Shown here piece after piece: positions 49,978 to 57,942 of a stretch of DNA of 64,000 nt. The stretch lies in contig NZ_CP047095.1 of the NCBI RefSeq assembly GCF_009806575.1, positions 4,096,001 to 4,160,000 of the forward strand, written 5' to 3'. The notes under the pieces are model-generated. The model made no database searches. It was not told the DNA's origin and was given only the letters and a program-made list of their open reading frames with translations. The translations under genes were made by a program, and so were the position numbers. This DNA is from Rossellomorea marisflavi. GTDB taxonomy: Bacteria; Bacillota; Bacilli; Bacillales; Bacillaceae_B. Every line of letters begins with the position of its first letter. Positions within the stretch are counted from its first letter, which is position 1.

Positions 49978-50328
49978 ATGTATAAAGTACACACGGTAGA
50001 AAACGTAGTCGAAGCAAAGAAAGAAATCGAAATGCTGACAAGCCAGGGATATACAAAGGACGATATCTTCGTATTTGCACATGATAAGAATCGTTCCCAG
50101 CATATCACCGAGGGGACCGATACGGAATCGGTCGGACTCAAGGAACAAGGGGTATTCGACGCAATCGGGAACCTTTTCCAAAAACGCGGTGATGAGCTGC
50201 GCTCCAAGATGAAAGCAGTCGGACTCAATCAGGCAGAAGCTGATACGTATGAGGAAGAACTCGACAAGGGGAAATTAGTCATTGTCGCTTCCAAACACGG
50301 AATCGATCACAACCAGGGCGTCCTTTAA
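49978..50328 (+). CDS. general stress protein 17M-like (YflT)
   Basis: 116-residue heat/general stress protein family member. It opens YKVHTVENVVEAKKEIEMLTSQGYTKDDIFVFAHD and ends in a helical, acidic domain (GLNQAEADTYEEELDKGKLVIVAS). Function unknown; members belong to the sigma-B regulon. The start is the ATG at 49978 with TTGGAGGG; upstream in-frame extension is not coding. A sigma-B promoter fits its position. Confidence 0.88.
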   Translation: MYKVHTVENVVEAKKEIEMLTSQGYTKDDIFVFAHDKNRSQHITEGTDTESVGLKEQGVFDAIGNLFQKRGDELRSKMKAVGLNQAEADTYEEELDKGKLVIVASKHGIDHNQGVL

Positions 50329-50340
50329 AACACAATTTGG

Positions 50341-50378
50341 AGAAGACACCGGCCACCAAGCCGCCGGTGTCTTCTTTT
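50341..50378 (+). terminator. terminator after the YflT-like gene
   Basis: AGAAGACACCGGC / GCCGGTGTCTTCT stem followed by TTT. Confidence 0.88.
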
Positions 50379-50479
50379 GTATGTCATGAGAATAAACAAT
50401 TTGATATTCCCTATGTGTTAGTTTATTCTTTAGTCAGACTTTTACATTTACACCCGCACTATTTAGGAGGAGTTCAACG

Positions 50480-51289
50480 ATGACATTGAAAAAAACACTA
50501 ACCATTGCTGGTTCTGATACAAGTGGGGGCGCAGGCATCCAGGCGGACCTGAAAACCTTCCAGGAGCACGGCGTTTATGGCATGACCGCCCTTACCACCG
50601 TCGTAACGATGGACCCTGCCGATCATTGGCACCACAACGTACACCCCCTTCCTGTAAGCACCCTTGAAGCTCAGCTTGAGACCGTCCTTTCTGTCGGGAT
50701 CGATGCGATGAAAACCGGGATGCTGGGTACGGTGGAAGTCATCGAGCTTGCCGCAAAAAAAATCGATCAATACGGCTTAAATAAAGTCGTCATCGATCCG
50801 GTGATGGTATGTAAAGGGGAAGATGAAGTTCTTCACCCGGAAACAACCGACGCTATGAGAGAGCACCTCCTTCAGCGCGCCACGGTGGTGACTCCCAACC
50901 TTTTCGAAGCTGGACAGCTTGCTCAGACTGGTCCAATCAAAACCATTGAAGGCATGAAGGAAGCCGCAAAGAAAATCCATGACCTCGGAGCGAAGAACGT
51001 AGTCATCAAAGGCGGAAAGCAGCTTGAACACACAAAAGCCCTCGATCTCTTCTATGATGGAACGGACTTCACCATCCTGGAAGAAGATAAAGTGGATACC
51101 ACATACAACCATGGAGCAGGATGCACATTCGCTGCTGCCATCACTGCAAATCTTGCCAATGGACAGGATGTAAAAGAAGCTGTGACAAATGCAAAAACAT
51201 TCGTAACAGCTGCCATCAAGCACGGATTCAAGTTGAACGAGTATGTAGGGCCTGTCATGCATGGCGCTTACAATCGATTTGATAAATAA
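50480..51289 (+). CDS. pdxK: pyridoxine/pyridoxal kinase (PdxK, ThiD-like)
   Basis: Phosphorylates B6 vitamers (and possibly HMP) with ATP; ribokinase-fold member of the ThiD-like group. 269 residues. [28 protein letters not shown] at the N-terminus, [16 protein letters not shown] in the middle, and the anion-hole/catalytic THGAGCTF-like motif as [14 protein letters not shown]. Very close to B. subtilis PdxK (YwdB), which also lies near ung. AGGAGGAG precedes the ATG. Confidence 0.93.
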   Translation: MTLKKTLTIAGSDTSGGAGIQADLKTFQEHGVYGMTALTTVVTMDPADHWHHNVHPLPVSTLEAQLETVLSVGIDAMKTGMLGTVEVIELAAKKIDQYGLNKVVIDPVMVCKGEDEVLHPETTDAMREHLLQRATVVTPNLFEAGQLAQTGPIKTIEGMKEAAKKIHDLGAKNVVIKGGKQLEHTKALDLFYDGTDFTILEEDKVDTTYNHGAGCTFAAAITANLANGQDVKEAVTNAKTFVTAAIKHGFKLNEYVGPVMHGAYNRFDK

Positions 51290-51298
51290 GCCTTTCTC

Positions 51299-51347
51299 AA
51301 GAGACCGTCCTGAAGCTGAGCACAGCATCAGGACGGTCTCTTTTTTG
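51299..51347 (+). terminator. pdxK terminator
   Basis: AAGAGACCGTCCTGA / TCAGGACGGTCTCTT stem with TTTTTT. Confidence 0.92.
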
Positions 51348-51496
51348 ATCCTTTGGCCCGGCATACGGATGCAGAAGATGCCGGATGGGAATACTAAAAT
51401 CCGCATATGCGGATTCTCAAACAGAGTTTTCGCTTTCGGACACTAAATTTAGTAAGATAGTACATAATGGTTTTTTCATTATGAGGAGGATATGAT

Positions 51497-51844
51497 ATGA
51501 AGCCCATTCAATTAGCGGATGTGCAAGGACTGATCAATCAGTTCGCACGTCAAGATATTTATATACATTTAGAAACGACCAACGGTGCGTACGCATCTCA
51601 TTTCAACGAGAACTTCTTCTCCGCAGGCGCCTACATCCGAAACGCCAAGGTCAATTATGAGCATGGAAAGATCGTCGGAGACGGTCCCTTCCGTGTCGGA
51701 TTGAAGCTTGAAATCGGCTGGATCTATGCTGAAGGCTTGACCCATTATGAACAAGATGATGAAGGCAGGCTGCTGATGGCCGGACACGGAGCTGATGGAA
51801 AACTGGCCGTTGCCCTCGAAATCAGCCCTACCCCATTCAAGTAG
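51497..51844 (+). CDS. yojF: YojF family protein (DUF1806)
   Basis: 115-residue conserved protein almost always paired with bshB2. Sequences IYIHLETTNGAYASHF, GAYIRNAKVNYEHGKI and RVGLKLEIGWIYAEGLTHYE are family-like. Its role is unknown, perhaps a partner in bacillithiol metabolism. GAGGAGG precedes the ATG, and the downstream gene follows after 29 nt. Confidence 0.9.
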   Translation: MKPIQLADVQGLINQFARQDIYIHLETTNGAYASHFNENFFSAGAYIRNAKVNYEHGKIVGDGPFRVGLKLEIGWIYAEGLTHYEQDDEGRLLMAGHGADGKLAVALEISPTPFK

Positions 51845-51873
51845 AACGATTTTTTGATAAAGGAGATTTCAAA

Positions 51874-52557
51874 ATGGAAAAAGAAAGACAATTACTCGTA
51901 ATCTTTCCCCATCCCGACGACGAAGCGTTCGGTGTATCCGGAACGATCTCATCTCATGTCAATAACGGAACCCCTGTCACATATGCATGCCTGACCCTTG
52001 GTGAAATGGGCCGTAATTTGGGGAATCCACCATTCGCCACACGGGAATCCCTCCCTCTCATTCGTAAGAAGGAACTGCAAAAAGCAGCTGAGGTCATGGG
52101 AATTCAAGACCTTCGCATGATGGGTTACCGCGATAAGACTGTCGAGTTCGAAAATGATGAAAAGCTCGCGAATATGGTGACGGAACTGATCGAAGAGCTC
52201 GACCCTTCCCTGATCATCACATTCTACCCTGGCTATTCCGTCCATCCAGACCACGAGGCAACCGCCCGCGCTGTCATCAGGGCCGTACGCCGTTTGCCAA
52301 AAGCTTCCCGTCCGAAGCTTCACTGCCTGGCTTTCTCGAATGGATGCGAAAAGGAACTCGGCCAACCGGATATCACAGTCGATATTTCTGCTGTGAAGGA
52401 GCAAAAGCTCAACACGATGAGAGCCCATATCTCCCAAACCGCCTGGATGCTGAAAGATTTGGACAAAGGCATCGAGCAAAATGATCCTGAGGCCCTTCGC
52501 TGGGTAACCAACGAGCGATTCTGGAGCTATCAGTGGGAAAAAGACTCTGTTGAATAA
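51874..52557 (+). CDS. bshB2: bacillithiol biosynthesis deacetylase BshB2
   Basis: LmbE/PIG-L family zinc hydrolase that deacetylates GlcNAc-malate in bacillithiol synthesis. 227 residues. Zinc and catalytic residues lie in FPHPDDEAFGVSG (HPDDE, residues 12-16) and YSVHPDHEATARAV. The B2 paralogue is paired with yojF, as here. AAAGGAGA precedes the ATG. Confidence 0.93.
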   Translation: MEKERQLLVIFPHPDDEAFGVSGTISSHVNNGTPVTYACLTLGEMGRNLGNPPFATRESLPLIRKKELQKAAEVMGIQDLRMMGYRDKTVEFENDEKLANMVTELIEELDPSLIITFYPGYSVHPDHEATARAVIRAVRRLPKASRPKLHCLAFSNGCEKELGQPDITVDISAVKEQKLNTMRAHISQTAWMLKDLDKGIEQNDPEALRWVTNERFWSYQWEKDSVE

Positions 52558-52575
52558 CGTTATTACGTGATAATA

Positions 52576-52620
52576 CACAACCCCCAAGTCCGGGATTTCA
52601 GCGGTCTTGGGGGTTGTTTG
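52576..52620 (+). terminator. bshB2 terminator
   Basis: ACAACCCCCAAG / CTTGGGGGTTGT stem followed by TTTG and a later T-run. Confidence 0.85.
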
Positions 52621-52649
52621 CGTTCTTTTTGAGGAGAGATTCCTTGAGA

Positions 52650-52775
52650 TGGAGACCGTTCCTTTTCGAGTTAAGTACCTTCCGCTTTGTCAGTAAAACT
52701 GGATTTATCCGTGTGTATAAGGGGCGTTCCTTTCCGCTGGAGTCAAGCACCTTCCGCTACAATCCACTCTGTAGT
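52650..52775. repeat. two degenerate interspersed-repeat fragments
   Basis: GACCGTTCCTTTTCGAGTTAAG-TACCTTCCGCTT and GGGGCGTTCCTTTCCGCTGGAGTCAAG-CACCTTCCGCTACAATCCACTCTG are two diverged tandem copies of the same repeat end found at 10.1 kb. A further fragment (CACACAGTGCAGTGTAGCAATGGCC) lies at about 52965-52990. No gene is visible in 52621-53027. Confidence 0.6.
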
Positions 52776-53027
52776 TTTAAACAAGGTGGGATTCCATTTC
52801 TATAGGCTAGTTGCCACTCTTACAAATTACGATATTGTGTAAAATTCATATGCATATTCATTTGTGCGATAGTCTGATAAACCATCGCAACTTCCTCTAT
52901 TTCCAATCACAATCTAATGATTTTATCTATCCCATGAACGATAGTTATAACGCCTTGAAAAGCACACAGTGCAGTGTAGCAATGGCCTCCACTCCCTACC
53001 TATTCAGAGAGGGAGATGATCCTGACA

Positions 53028-53348
53028 TCATCCAGGTTCATCCGCCTCATCGACCGGCACTGCAAACTGGACTAGTTCTGGATGTCTCTTCATGTCTTCC
53101 TCCACTTTTTGTTTAAGTCCCTCTGTGTCCTTTTCATCCCCTTCTGTTAACTCGTGAAAAGCGTTTGGATACTTCTTCTGAATTTCCGAGAAATCCACTG
53201 GTTCAGTAGTATGTTCCTCTAGTTTTTCAACCGCATTGGGGTACTTCTTTTGAAGCTCCTCGAAGCTACTTCCATCCACCAGAACATTATCCACTGAAAA
53301 TGATAAGGTCATAATAATGACCACCATCAAACTACTTAACACTTTCAT
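53028..53348 (-). CDS. small secreted protein with repeated QKKYPNA motif
   Basis: 106 residues with an N-terminal signal peptide (MKVLSSLMVVIIMTLSFSVDNVLVDG). Two copies of a short unit follow: FEELQKKYPNAVEKL and FSEIQKKYPNAFHEL, about 22 residues apart. The tail is acidic and charged. No family recognised. The unit may be a helix-loop repeat that binds a partner outside the cell. GGGAGGTAAG precedes the ATG. The stop lies close to repeat-derived sequence. Confidence 0.75.
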   Translation of the reverse strand: MKVLSSLMVVIIMTLSFSVDNVLVDGSSFEELQKKYPNAVEKLEEHTTEPVDFSEIQKKYPNAFHELTEGDEKDTEGLKQKVEEDMKRHPELVQFAVPVDEADEPG

Positions 53349-53680
53349 CCGCTTACCTCCCTACTCATTTTCCATCAACCGTATTATTTCCAATTCCCCT
53401 TTTAACAATAGGTTAACCGCAACAAAATTGGTTATTTGTGCAAACTATGAACACAAGGAAAAACACTAACTGTAGTGACTCAAACCATATATAACGGTGT
53501 TAAGAGTCAGAAGGATTTTTTTGAAAATGAGAAGATTAGAGCCAGGCTTTTCATTATCCTAAAAAAGAAGCTAATGAGCATCTAAGAGAAGGTACAAACC
53601 GAACCGCCCCTTCCCCACCCCTTGCCAAATGTAAAAACGGGGTGGGTTCTTTAACCCCCGATCTTTGAAGCTATCACTCA
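53349..53680. other. spacer without a gene
   Basis: AT-rich DNA followed by a C-rich stretch (CCCCTTCCCCACCCCTTGCC) and hairpin-like AACGGGGTGGGTT. No convincing coding sequence. Confidence 0.4.
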
Positions 53681-53684
53681 TGCA

Positions 53685-53800
53685 AAACTGCACAGTGTAG
53701 TGCAGCGGAGGCCACCCGACTCCTATGGGAATAGCGGGCAGGGGTAGACCCTGCAGGCGCAGGAAAGCGAACGACCGCAGCGGAACGGAACGAACCCTTC
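53685..53800. repeat. interspersed repeat copy upstream of the SDR gene
   Basis: CACAGTGTAGTGCAGCGGAGGCC, CGACTCCTATGGGAATAGCGGGCAGG, AGACCCTGCAGGCGCAGG and CGACCGCAGCGGAACGGAACG match the general Bacillus-type repeat better than the tandem arrays do. It would be read as coding if the SDR ORF were extended upstream, which is why the later start is preferred. Confidence 0.8.
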
Positions 53801-53874
53801 CACCCACCAGACTGCCCAAAATGGTTTCCACCCCTCCCCGACAGGGTAACCCTAAAACACAAGGAGGAAAAAAC

Positions 53875-54666
53875 ATGACCATCTTTCACAACCAAGCACT
53901 GCAAAACCAGCACATCCTCATAACCGGTGCCACAGGAGGCATCGGTCACGAAACGGCCATCGCCGCCATAGAGGCAGGAGCGAACGTCACCGTAACCGGG
54001 CGGAACGAAGACAAACTTGCCAAACTCAAAGAATCCGTCCAGTCCCCCCATAATCTCCACGTCTTCCCCGCAGACCTGACCAAACAGGACGACCGGAAGC
54101 AGCTCATCTCCCATGCAATTGAAGCGTTCGGTCCCATTACTGGACTGGTCAACTCTGCCGGCATCGGGGGCGGCGACCTTGTTGAGAAACTCTCCGATGA
54201 AGACATGCGCACCATCATGGAGCTTAACTACTTTTCCCTCGTCTCTATCACCCAGGACGTGTATCGAGGTATGAAGGAACATGGAGAAGGATCCATCGTC
54301 AATCTATCGTCCCTTTCCGGCTTACGGGGAACACATGGAAACAGCGCCTACAGCGCCTCCAAATTCGCTGTCACTGGCTTCACCCAGGCATTCGCCCATG
54401 AAGCCATCGAGCACGGCGTGAGGGTCAATGCGGTGTGTCCTGGCTATGTCGACACCGAGATGGGACAAAAAGCCATCGCCTCAAAAGGCAAACGGGAAAA
54501 CCGCACATATGAAGAGCAGCTGGAAGTCGCAAAGTCTGGAATTCCATCCAACCGGCTGACTTCTCCCCGCGAGGTGGCGAACGTCATCCTTTTCCTGCTG
54601 AGCGACGCCGCCTTCAATGTGGTAGGCGAGTCCATGAAGATCTCAGGTGGAAGCGTCATGAGATGA
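53875..54666 (+). CDS. short-chain dehydrogenase/reductase
   Basis: Classical SDR oxidoreductase, 263 residues. NAD(P)-binding TGATGGIGHETA, structural NSAGIGGG, catalytic Ser (NLSSLSGL) and YxxxK (YSASKFAV), and PGYVDTEM after the active site. TGRNEDKL after beta-2 suggests NADP(H) preference. Substrate unknown; the sequence resembles 3-oxoacyl-reductase-like members. The start is the ATG at 53875 with AAGGAGG at 53861-53867. Confidence 0.92.
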   Translation: MTIFHNQALQNQHILITGATGGIGHETAIAAIEAGANVTVTGRNEDKLAKLKESVQSPHNLHVFPADLTKQDDRKQLISHAIEAFGPITGLVNSAGIGGGDLVEKLSDEDMRTIMELNYFSLVSITQDVYRGMKEHGEGSIVNLSSLSGLRGTHGNSAYSASKFAVTGFTQAFAHEAIEHGVRVNAVCPGYVDTEMGQKAIASKGKRENRTYEEQLEVAKSGIPSNRLTSPREVANVILFLLSDAAFNVVGESMKISGGSVMR

Positions 54667-54674
54667 TAAAAAAG

Positions 54675-54701
54675 GAAGCCGCCGATTGCTTCGGCGGCTT
54701 C
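54675..54701. terminator. bidirectional terminator SDR/lipoprotein
   Basis: GAAGCCGCCGA-TTGCT-TCGGCGGCTTC stem between the convergent SDR and lipoprotein genes. Confidence 0.85.
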
Positions 54702-54703
54702 TC

Positions 54704-55048
54704 TCATTGTTCGTTTTTGATCTTTTCTTTAAGCTCCTCGATGTATTTCTGTTTTTCTTTTTCATTTTTCAGCGTGTCAGCGTTTTTATCTTTTATATAG
54801 TCCTGCAGTGCTTTCTCAATGTCTTCTTTCGTGGCGTTCTCAGGTATCTTACCTGATTCTTTCAGCGTTTTGATGATCTGTTCATCGTTGGCTATGATAT
54901 CCAAATGTTCAACACCCTTTTCTGCCTCGGGAACGACGGTTTCTTCCGCATCGTTCTTCGGCTTTTCTTTAGATGATCCATCTGTACCGCACCCGCTGAG
55001 GATGACGGCCAGACTCATGACACCAGAGAGGATCAAGCGCGTTTTCAT
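54704..55048 (-). CDS. small charged lipoprotein
   Basis: 114 residues: lipoprotein signal with lipobox LSGC (Cys20), then a hydrophilic helical chain (HLDIIANDEQIIKTLKESGKIPENATKEDIEKALQDYIKDKN, then a Lys/Glu-rich coil). No family known. The start is the ATG at 55046-55048 with AAAGGGAG; the longer ORF to 55147 is rejected for lack of a ribosome-binding site and loss of the signal peptide. Confidence 0.8.
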   Translation of the reverse strand: MKTRLILSGVMSLAVILSGCGTDGSSKEKPKNDAEETVVPEAEKGVEHLDIIANDEQIIKTLKESGKIPENATKEDIEKALQDYIKDKNADTLKNEKEKQKYIEELKEKIKNEQ

Positions 55049-55314
55049 GCAAGCACTCCCTTTCAAAGGACTGTCTAGTAACCTTCTACTTTCCAAGTGA
55101 AAAAGCCTTCTTCCCGGGAAAAGAAATGAAATTAGTGCCATCCTCACTTTTAGCTGATGCCTTAATATGGTTTAATTAGTAGTACATTGGTATGAATAGT
55201 GGATGACAGGTTGTTTTTTTATAACGATTTTATTCTTTATATAGTAAAAGGCGAGATTTCTCTCTCTTTTTTTTACTACAAAACCGAACATACGTTCTAA
55301 TGGTGGTGAAAAAA

Positions 55315-55890
55315 ATGGACACATTGATGACCCGGTTTTACGAGCATTATCCCCATCTGAAGCATAACAAAGCGGTCGATACGTTTATCAGCAAGCAGGA
55401 AAACAGATCATTGATCGAACAGTTCCTAAAGGAGCCGAACGCCGAACGGGAACACGAATTGAACGAAGCATTCAAGTCCCATTATTTTGATATCCGTTTT
55501 ACGGCCTATGTGAGTTCTTCCCTTTATTTCCATAGTGTGAATTTTGATAAGAAGCATCGGACGTATTCCGAGAGGCACCCACTCACTCTCGACAAGAAAG
55601 CTGATCAGGGGGACGGGCAGGCGTTCATTGATCTTGTTCCGGATCAATCGGACAGCCTGTCGCCGTTCATGAATTTCTCGACACTGGCAGAATGTCTGGA
55701 GGACGATGATCTTCTGGCAGGCTACAGGACCCTTACTGAGAGACAACAAAGGATCCTTGACCTTGCTTACGTCCTGGAATGGAGCGATACCGAAATTGCG
55801 AGGAGCATGGGGGTATCCCAGCAGGCCATATCCAAGAGCCATCGAAAGGCATTGAATGCATTACGTACCCTATTACAGAAGAAGGAGTAG
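55315..55890 (+). CDS. SigO-like sigma factor subunit
   Basis: 191-residue sigma-70 family protein. The C-terminal region 4 helix-turn-helix is clear (LTERQQRILDLAYVLEWSDTEIARSMGVSQQAISKSHRKALNAL). The N-terminal half (YFDIRFTAYVSSSLYFHSVNFDKKHRTYSER) resembles B. subtilis SigO (YvrI) more than a standard region 2. SigO works with a separate small protein, RsoA, and a candidate for that follows six bases downstream. I start at the ATG at 55315 with GGTGGTG; the ATG at 55300 has no ribosome-binding site. Confidence 0.82.
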   Translation: MDTLMTRFYEHYPHLKHNKAVDTFISKQENRSLIEQFLKEPNAEREHELNEAFKSHYFDIRFTAYVSSSLYFHSVNFDKKHRTYSERHPLTLDKKADQGDGQAFIDLVPDQSDSLSPFMNFSTLAECLEDDDLLAGYRTLTERQQRILDLAYVLEWSDTEIARSMGVSQQAISKSHRKALNALRTLLQKKE

Positions 55891-55895
55891 ATGCA

Positions 55896-56111
55896 ATGGG
55901 CGCACTTTATGAAATGGTAAAAGAAGCACAGGCTAACGGAGAATATGAAACACAGGTGATTACGACATTCGAACCGAAGATCAAGAAATCCCTCTACATG
56001 ACCCGTGCCGAAAACCGTGATGACCTCGAGCAGGAGCTTAAGATCAAGATCATCCACTATGTGAGGGAATATTCGATGGATCGCATTCCAGGACTGTTTG
56101 ATCTGAAGTGA
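55896..56111 (+). CDS. RsoA-like sigma co-factor
   Basis: 71 residues, too short to stand out by length but well supported. AAGGAG overlaps the end of the sigma gene and leads to the ATG at 55896. The core FEPKIKKSLYMTRAENRDDLEQELKIKIIHYVREYS resembles the helix-turn-helix/region-2-like fold of RsoA (YvrHa). In B. subtilis SigO-RsoA each supplies part of a complete sigma factor. The gene pair therefore probably encodes a split sigma factor. Confidence 0.75.
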   Translation: MGALYEMVKEAQANGEYETQVITTFEPKIKKSLYMTRAENRDDLEQELKIKIIHYVREYSMDRIPGLFDLK

Positions 56112-56125
56112 TCAAACAAATCAGC

Positions 56126-56152
56126 CGGCTGAATTCAGCCGGTTTTTTTATG
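56126..56152 (+). terminator. terminator after the sigma pair
   Basis: Perfect palindrome CCGGCTGAATTCAGCCGG followed by TTTTTTT. It separates the sigma operon from the lytic cassette, which must have its own promoter. Confidence 0.88.
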
Positions 56153-56320
56153 CCCTGATGCAGTGATTTTTCAAGGGGGGTTGTAGTTTCACTCCCTTCT
56201 TTTTCTTTAGTAAGTGTAAGGCAAACGAAACGGCCGCGATGAGGTTGGGATGACTTCGATCGCCGTGCCGCATCCCTTTGGTTTGTCTCTTACCATTCAT
56301 ATCATAGGGAGAGATGTTAC

Positions 56321-56953
56321 ATGAACTGGACAAGGACAATGAAGCAAGGTGACTCAGGTAACGATGTTCGAGAATTGCAAATCCGGGTGGCAGGCTGGGC
56401 AGCCGCATCACCGGCAAAGACCCATGTGACCGTTGATGGAGTATTCGGTGCAGGGACTGCAGCAGCCGTCAAGCGATTCCAAAGCGCTTATGGCCTTACA
56501 GCAGACGGCGTTGCCGGTCCTCAGAGCCATACTCAATTGAACGCACTGGAAGCAAGTGACGGATCGACTGCTCACTTCAACTTCTCTGAATTTTATTCCA
56601 AGGACGGAAGCACCTTCAATGGAGGGAACGTCGGATCCACTCAGGTCAGGGAGAATATCCGCCGCCTTATGTACAAGCTGGAAGCACTTCGCAAAAAGCT
56701 CGGGAACCCTCCTGTCACCATCAACTCAGGCTTCCGCAGCATCAGTCATAACCGCAGTGTCGGCGGAGCGTCGAACTCACAGCACACCTACGGGATCGCA
56801 GCGGATATCAACCCTTCCGGAAAAACCCCTTCTCAGGTGGCGGAAGTGGCAAAAACATGCGGATTCAGCGGAATCATCAAATACAATACGTTCCTGCACG
56901 TCGACAGCCGCGCGGAATACTCATACGGCGCCCAAACCTACTACTGGGCTTAA
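56321..56953 (+). CDS. peptidoglycan-binding M15 zinc peptidase
   Basis: 210 residues without signal peptide. The N-terminal PG_binding_1 domain (MKQGDSGNDVRELQIRVAGW, VDGVFGAGTAAAVKRFQSAYGLTADGVAGP) is followed by an M15-type D-Ala-D-Ala or endolysin peptidase. Zinc ligands are in INSGFRSISHNRSVGGASNSQHTYGIAADINP and TFLHVDSRAEYSYG. Phage endolysins and spore-mother-cell lytic enzymes have this layout. GGGAGAGATG precedes the ATG. Confidence 0.9.
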   Translation: MNWTRTMKQGDSGNDVRELQIRVAGWAAASPAKTHVTVDGVFGAGTAAAVKRFQSAYGLTADGVAGPQSHTQLNALEASDGSTAHFNFSEFYSKDGSTFNGGNVGSTQVRENIRRLMYKLEALRKKLGNPPVTINSGFRSISHNRSVGGASNSQHTYGIAADINPSGKTPSQVAEVAKTCGFSGIIKYNTFLHVDSRAEYSYGAQTYYWA

Positions 56954-56983
56954 ATCAATATAAAAAACAGGAGGAATGCTATT

Positions 56984-57526
56984 ATGCCAATCATCGTACT
57001 AGATCCGGGACATGGCGGCTCTGATCCAGGAGCTGTCGGAAACGGTCTTCAGGAAAAGAATCTTGCCTTAACCATCGGACTGAAAGTGAAAGCCTACCTC
57101 GAATCCAATTACGGTGCCGATGTCCGCATGACCCGCTCCACGGACGTTTTTATTGAATTATCCCAGCGTTCCGCTTTTGCGAATGGGCTCGGCGCTTCCT
57201 ATTTTGTTTCCCTTCACCATAATGCAGGTGGTGGAACAGGGTTCGAAAGCTTCGTCTATACCGGCACCAGAAATACAGAAACCGGTCGCAGGCAGGATGT
57301 CGTCCATGCCGAGATCATGAAATTTTATTCCCAATATGGCCTTCGTGATCGTGGCAAAAAAGAAGCTAACTTCGCCGTACTGCGTGGAACGTCCATGCCG
57401 GCGATCCTCCTCGAAAATCTATTCATTGACAGCGTGAATGACACGAACCTGTTAAAAAGTGCATCGTTCATTCAGGGATTATCAAATGCCATCGGTCTTG
57501 GCATTGCCAAAGCACTAAATCTGTAA
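56984..57526 (+). CDS. N-acetylmuramoyl-L-alanine amidase (Amidase_3)
   Basis: 180-residue zinc amidase consisting of the catalytic domain alone, without signal peptide or wall-binding repeats. Zinc ligands: His9 (LDPGHGGSDPGA), Glu24 (LQEKNLALTIG), His78 (FVSLHHNAGGGTG), and catalytic Glu in AILLENLFID. Cleaves the bond between MurNAc and the stem peptide. AGGAGG precedes the ATG. The lack of an export signal suggests release by lysis or a holin-like partner. Confidence 0.92.
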   Translation: MPIIVLDPGHGGSDPGAVGNGLQEKNLALTIGLKVKAYLESNYGADVRMTRSTDVFIELSQRSAFANGLGASYFVSLHHNAGGGTGFESFVYTGTRNTETGRRQDVVHAEIMKFYSQYGLRDRGKKEANFAVLRGTSMPAILLENLFIDSVNDTNLLKSASFIQGLSNAIGLGIAKALNL

Positions 57527-57532
57527 ATCCAA

Positions 57533-57556
57533 GGCGGGCTCTCAGCCCGCTTTCTT
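57533..57556 (+). terminator. hairpin between amidase and yvrJ
   Basis: GCGGGC-TCTCA-GCCCGC followed by TTTCTT. It may reduce transcription of the two small membrane genes or act as a processing site. Confidence 0.55.
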
Positions 57557-57572
57557 ATAAGGAGGAGTGATC

Positions 57573-57728
57573 ATGGATTATTCTGTGTTCGTCCAATTGC
57601 TCGGTAACTTCGGATTTCCGATCGCCGTCACCCTTTTCCTGCTTGTTAAATTGGAGAAGAAGCTCGAGCAGTTGGAGCAGGCCATTCAGGCCCTGTCCCA
57701 GACTTTCTCCAAAGAAGACAGGCAGTAA
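57573..57728 (+). CDS. yvrJ: YvrJ family membrane peptide
   Basis: 51 residues (MDYSVFVQLLGNFGFPIAV...). One membrane helix (about 10-27) is followed by a basic, then coiled-coil tail (KLEKKLEQLEQAIQALSQ). The GNFGFPI motif is the YvrJ signature. In B. subtilis yvrJ belongs to the SigO-RsoA locus, which supports the sigma assignment here. TAAGGAGGAG precedes the ATG. Confidence 0.85.
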   Translation: MDYSVFVQLLGNFGFPIAVTLFLLVKLEKKLEQLEQAIQALSQTFSKEDRQ

Positions 57729-57736
57729 GGAGGCTC

Positions 57737-57886
57737 ATGAATGTGATATCGTATGTATCCAATATGGTCGCCATCGGGATCGGCATGGTGGGGATCGGTC
57801 TTTGGTTGAGTCAGTTCCATGCATGGATGGCTGTGCTGCTTCTGATCGGAAGCGTGCTGCTGCTCAGGGTGGAGAAGAAGGGTTGA
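57737..57886 (+). CDS. 49-residue membrane peptide, holin-like
   Basis: MNVISYVSNMVAIGIGMVGI..., with two hydrophobic segments (about 5-24 and 30-44) and a basic C-terminus (RVEKKG). AAGGAGG, overlapping the yvrJ stop, lies 5 nt upstream of the ATG, so the two are coupled. No family recognised. Size, topology and position after an amidase suggest a holin-like or accessory pore peptide; this is inference. Confidence 0.7.
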   Translation: MNVISYVSNMVAIGIGMVGIGLWLSQFHAWMAVLLLIGSVLLLRVEKKG

Positions 57887-57912
57887 GCGCAGGCTCTGCC
57901 CTTTTTTTGATA

Positions 57913-57940
57913 CAAAAAAAGAGACCCGAACGGCCTCTTC
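57913..57940 (-). terminator. terminator of the sugar dehydrogenase gene
   Basis: AGAGGCC-GTTC-GGGTCTCT stem with TTTTTTT on the minus strand, directly after the gene. Confidence 0.75.
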
Positions 57941-57942
57941 AT

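Noticed and set aside
53725-53874. 50-residue N-terminal extension of the SDR
   Set aside because: It is encoded by an interspersed repeat; the ATG at 53875 has a strong AAGGAGG and opens directly into the Rossmann fold.
55315-57886. Prophage remnant
   Set aside because: Only lytic and regulatory genes are present; no integrase, capsid, tail or packaging genes are visible on either side.
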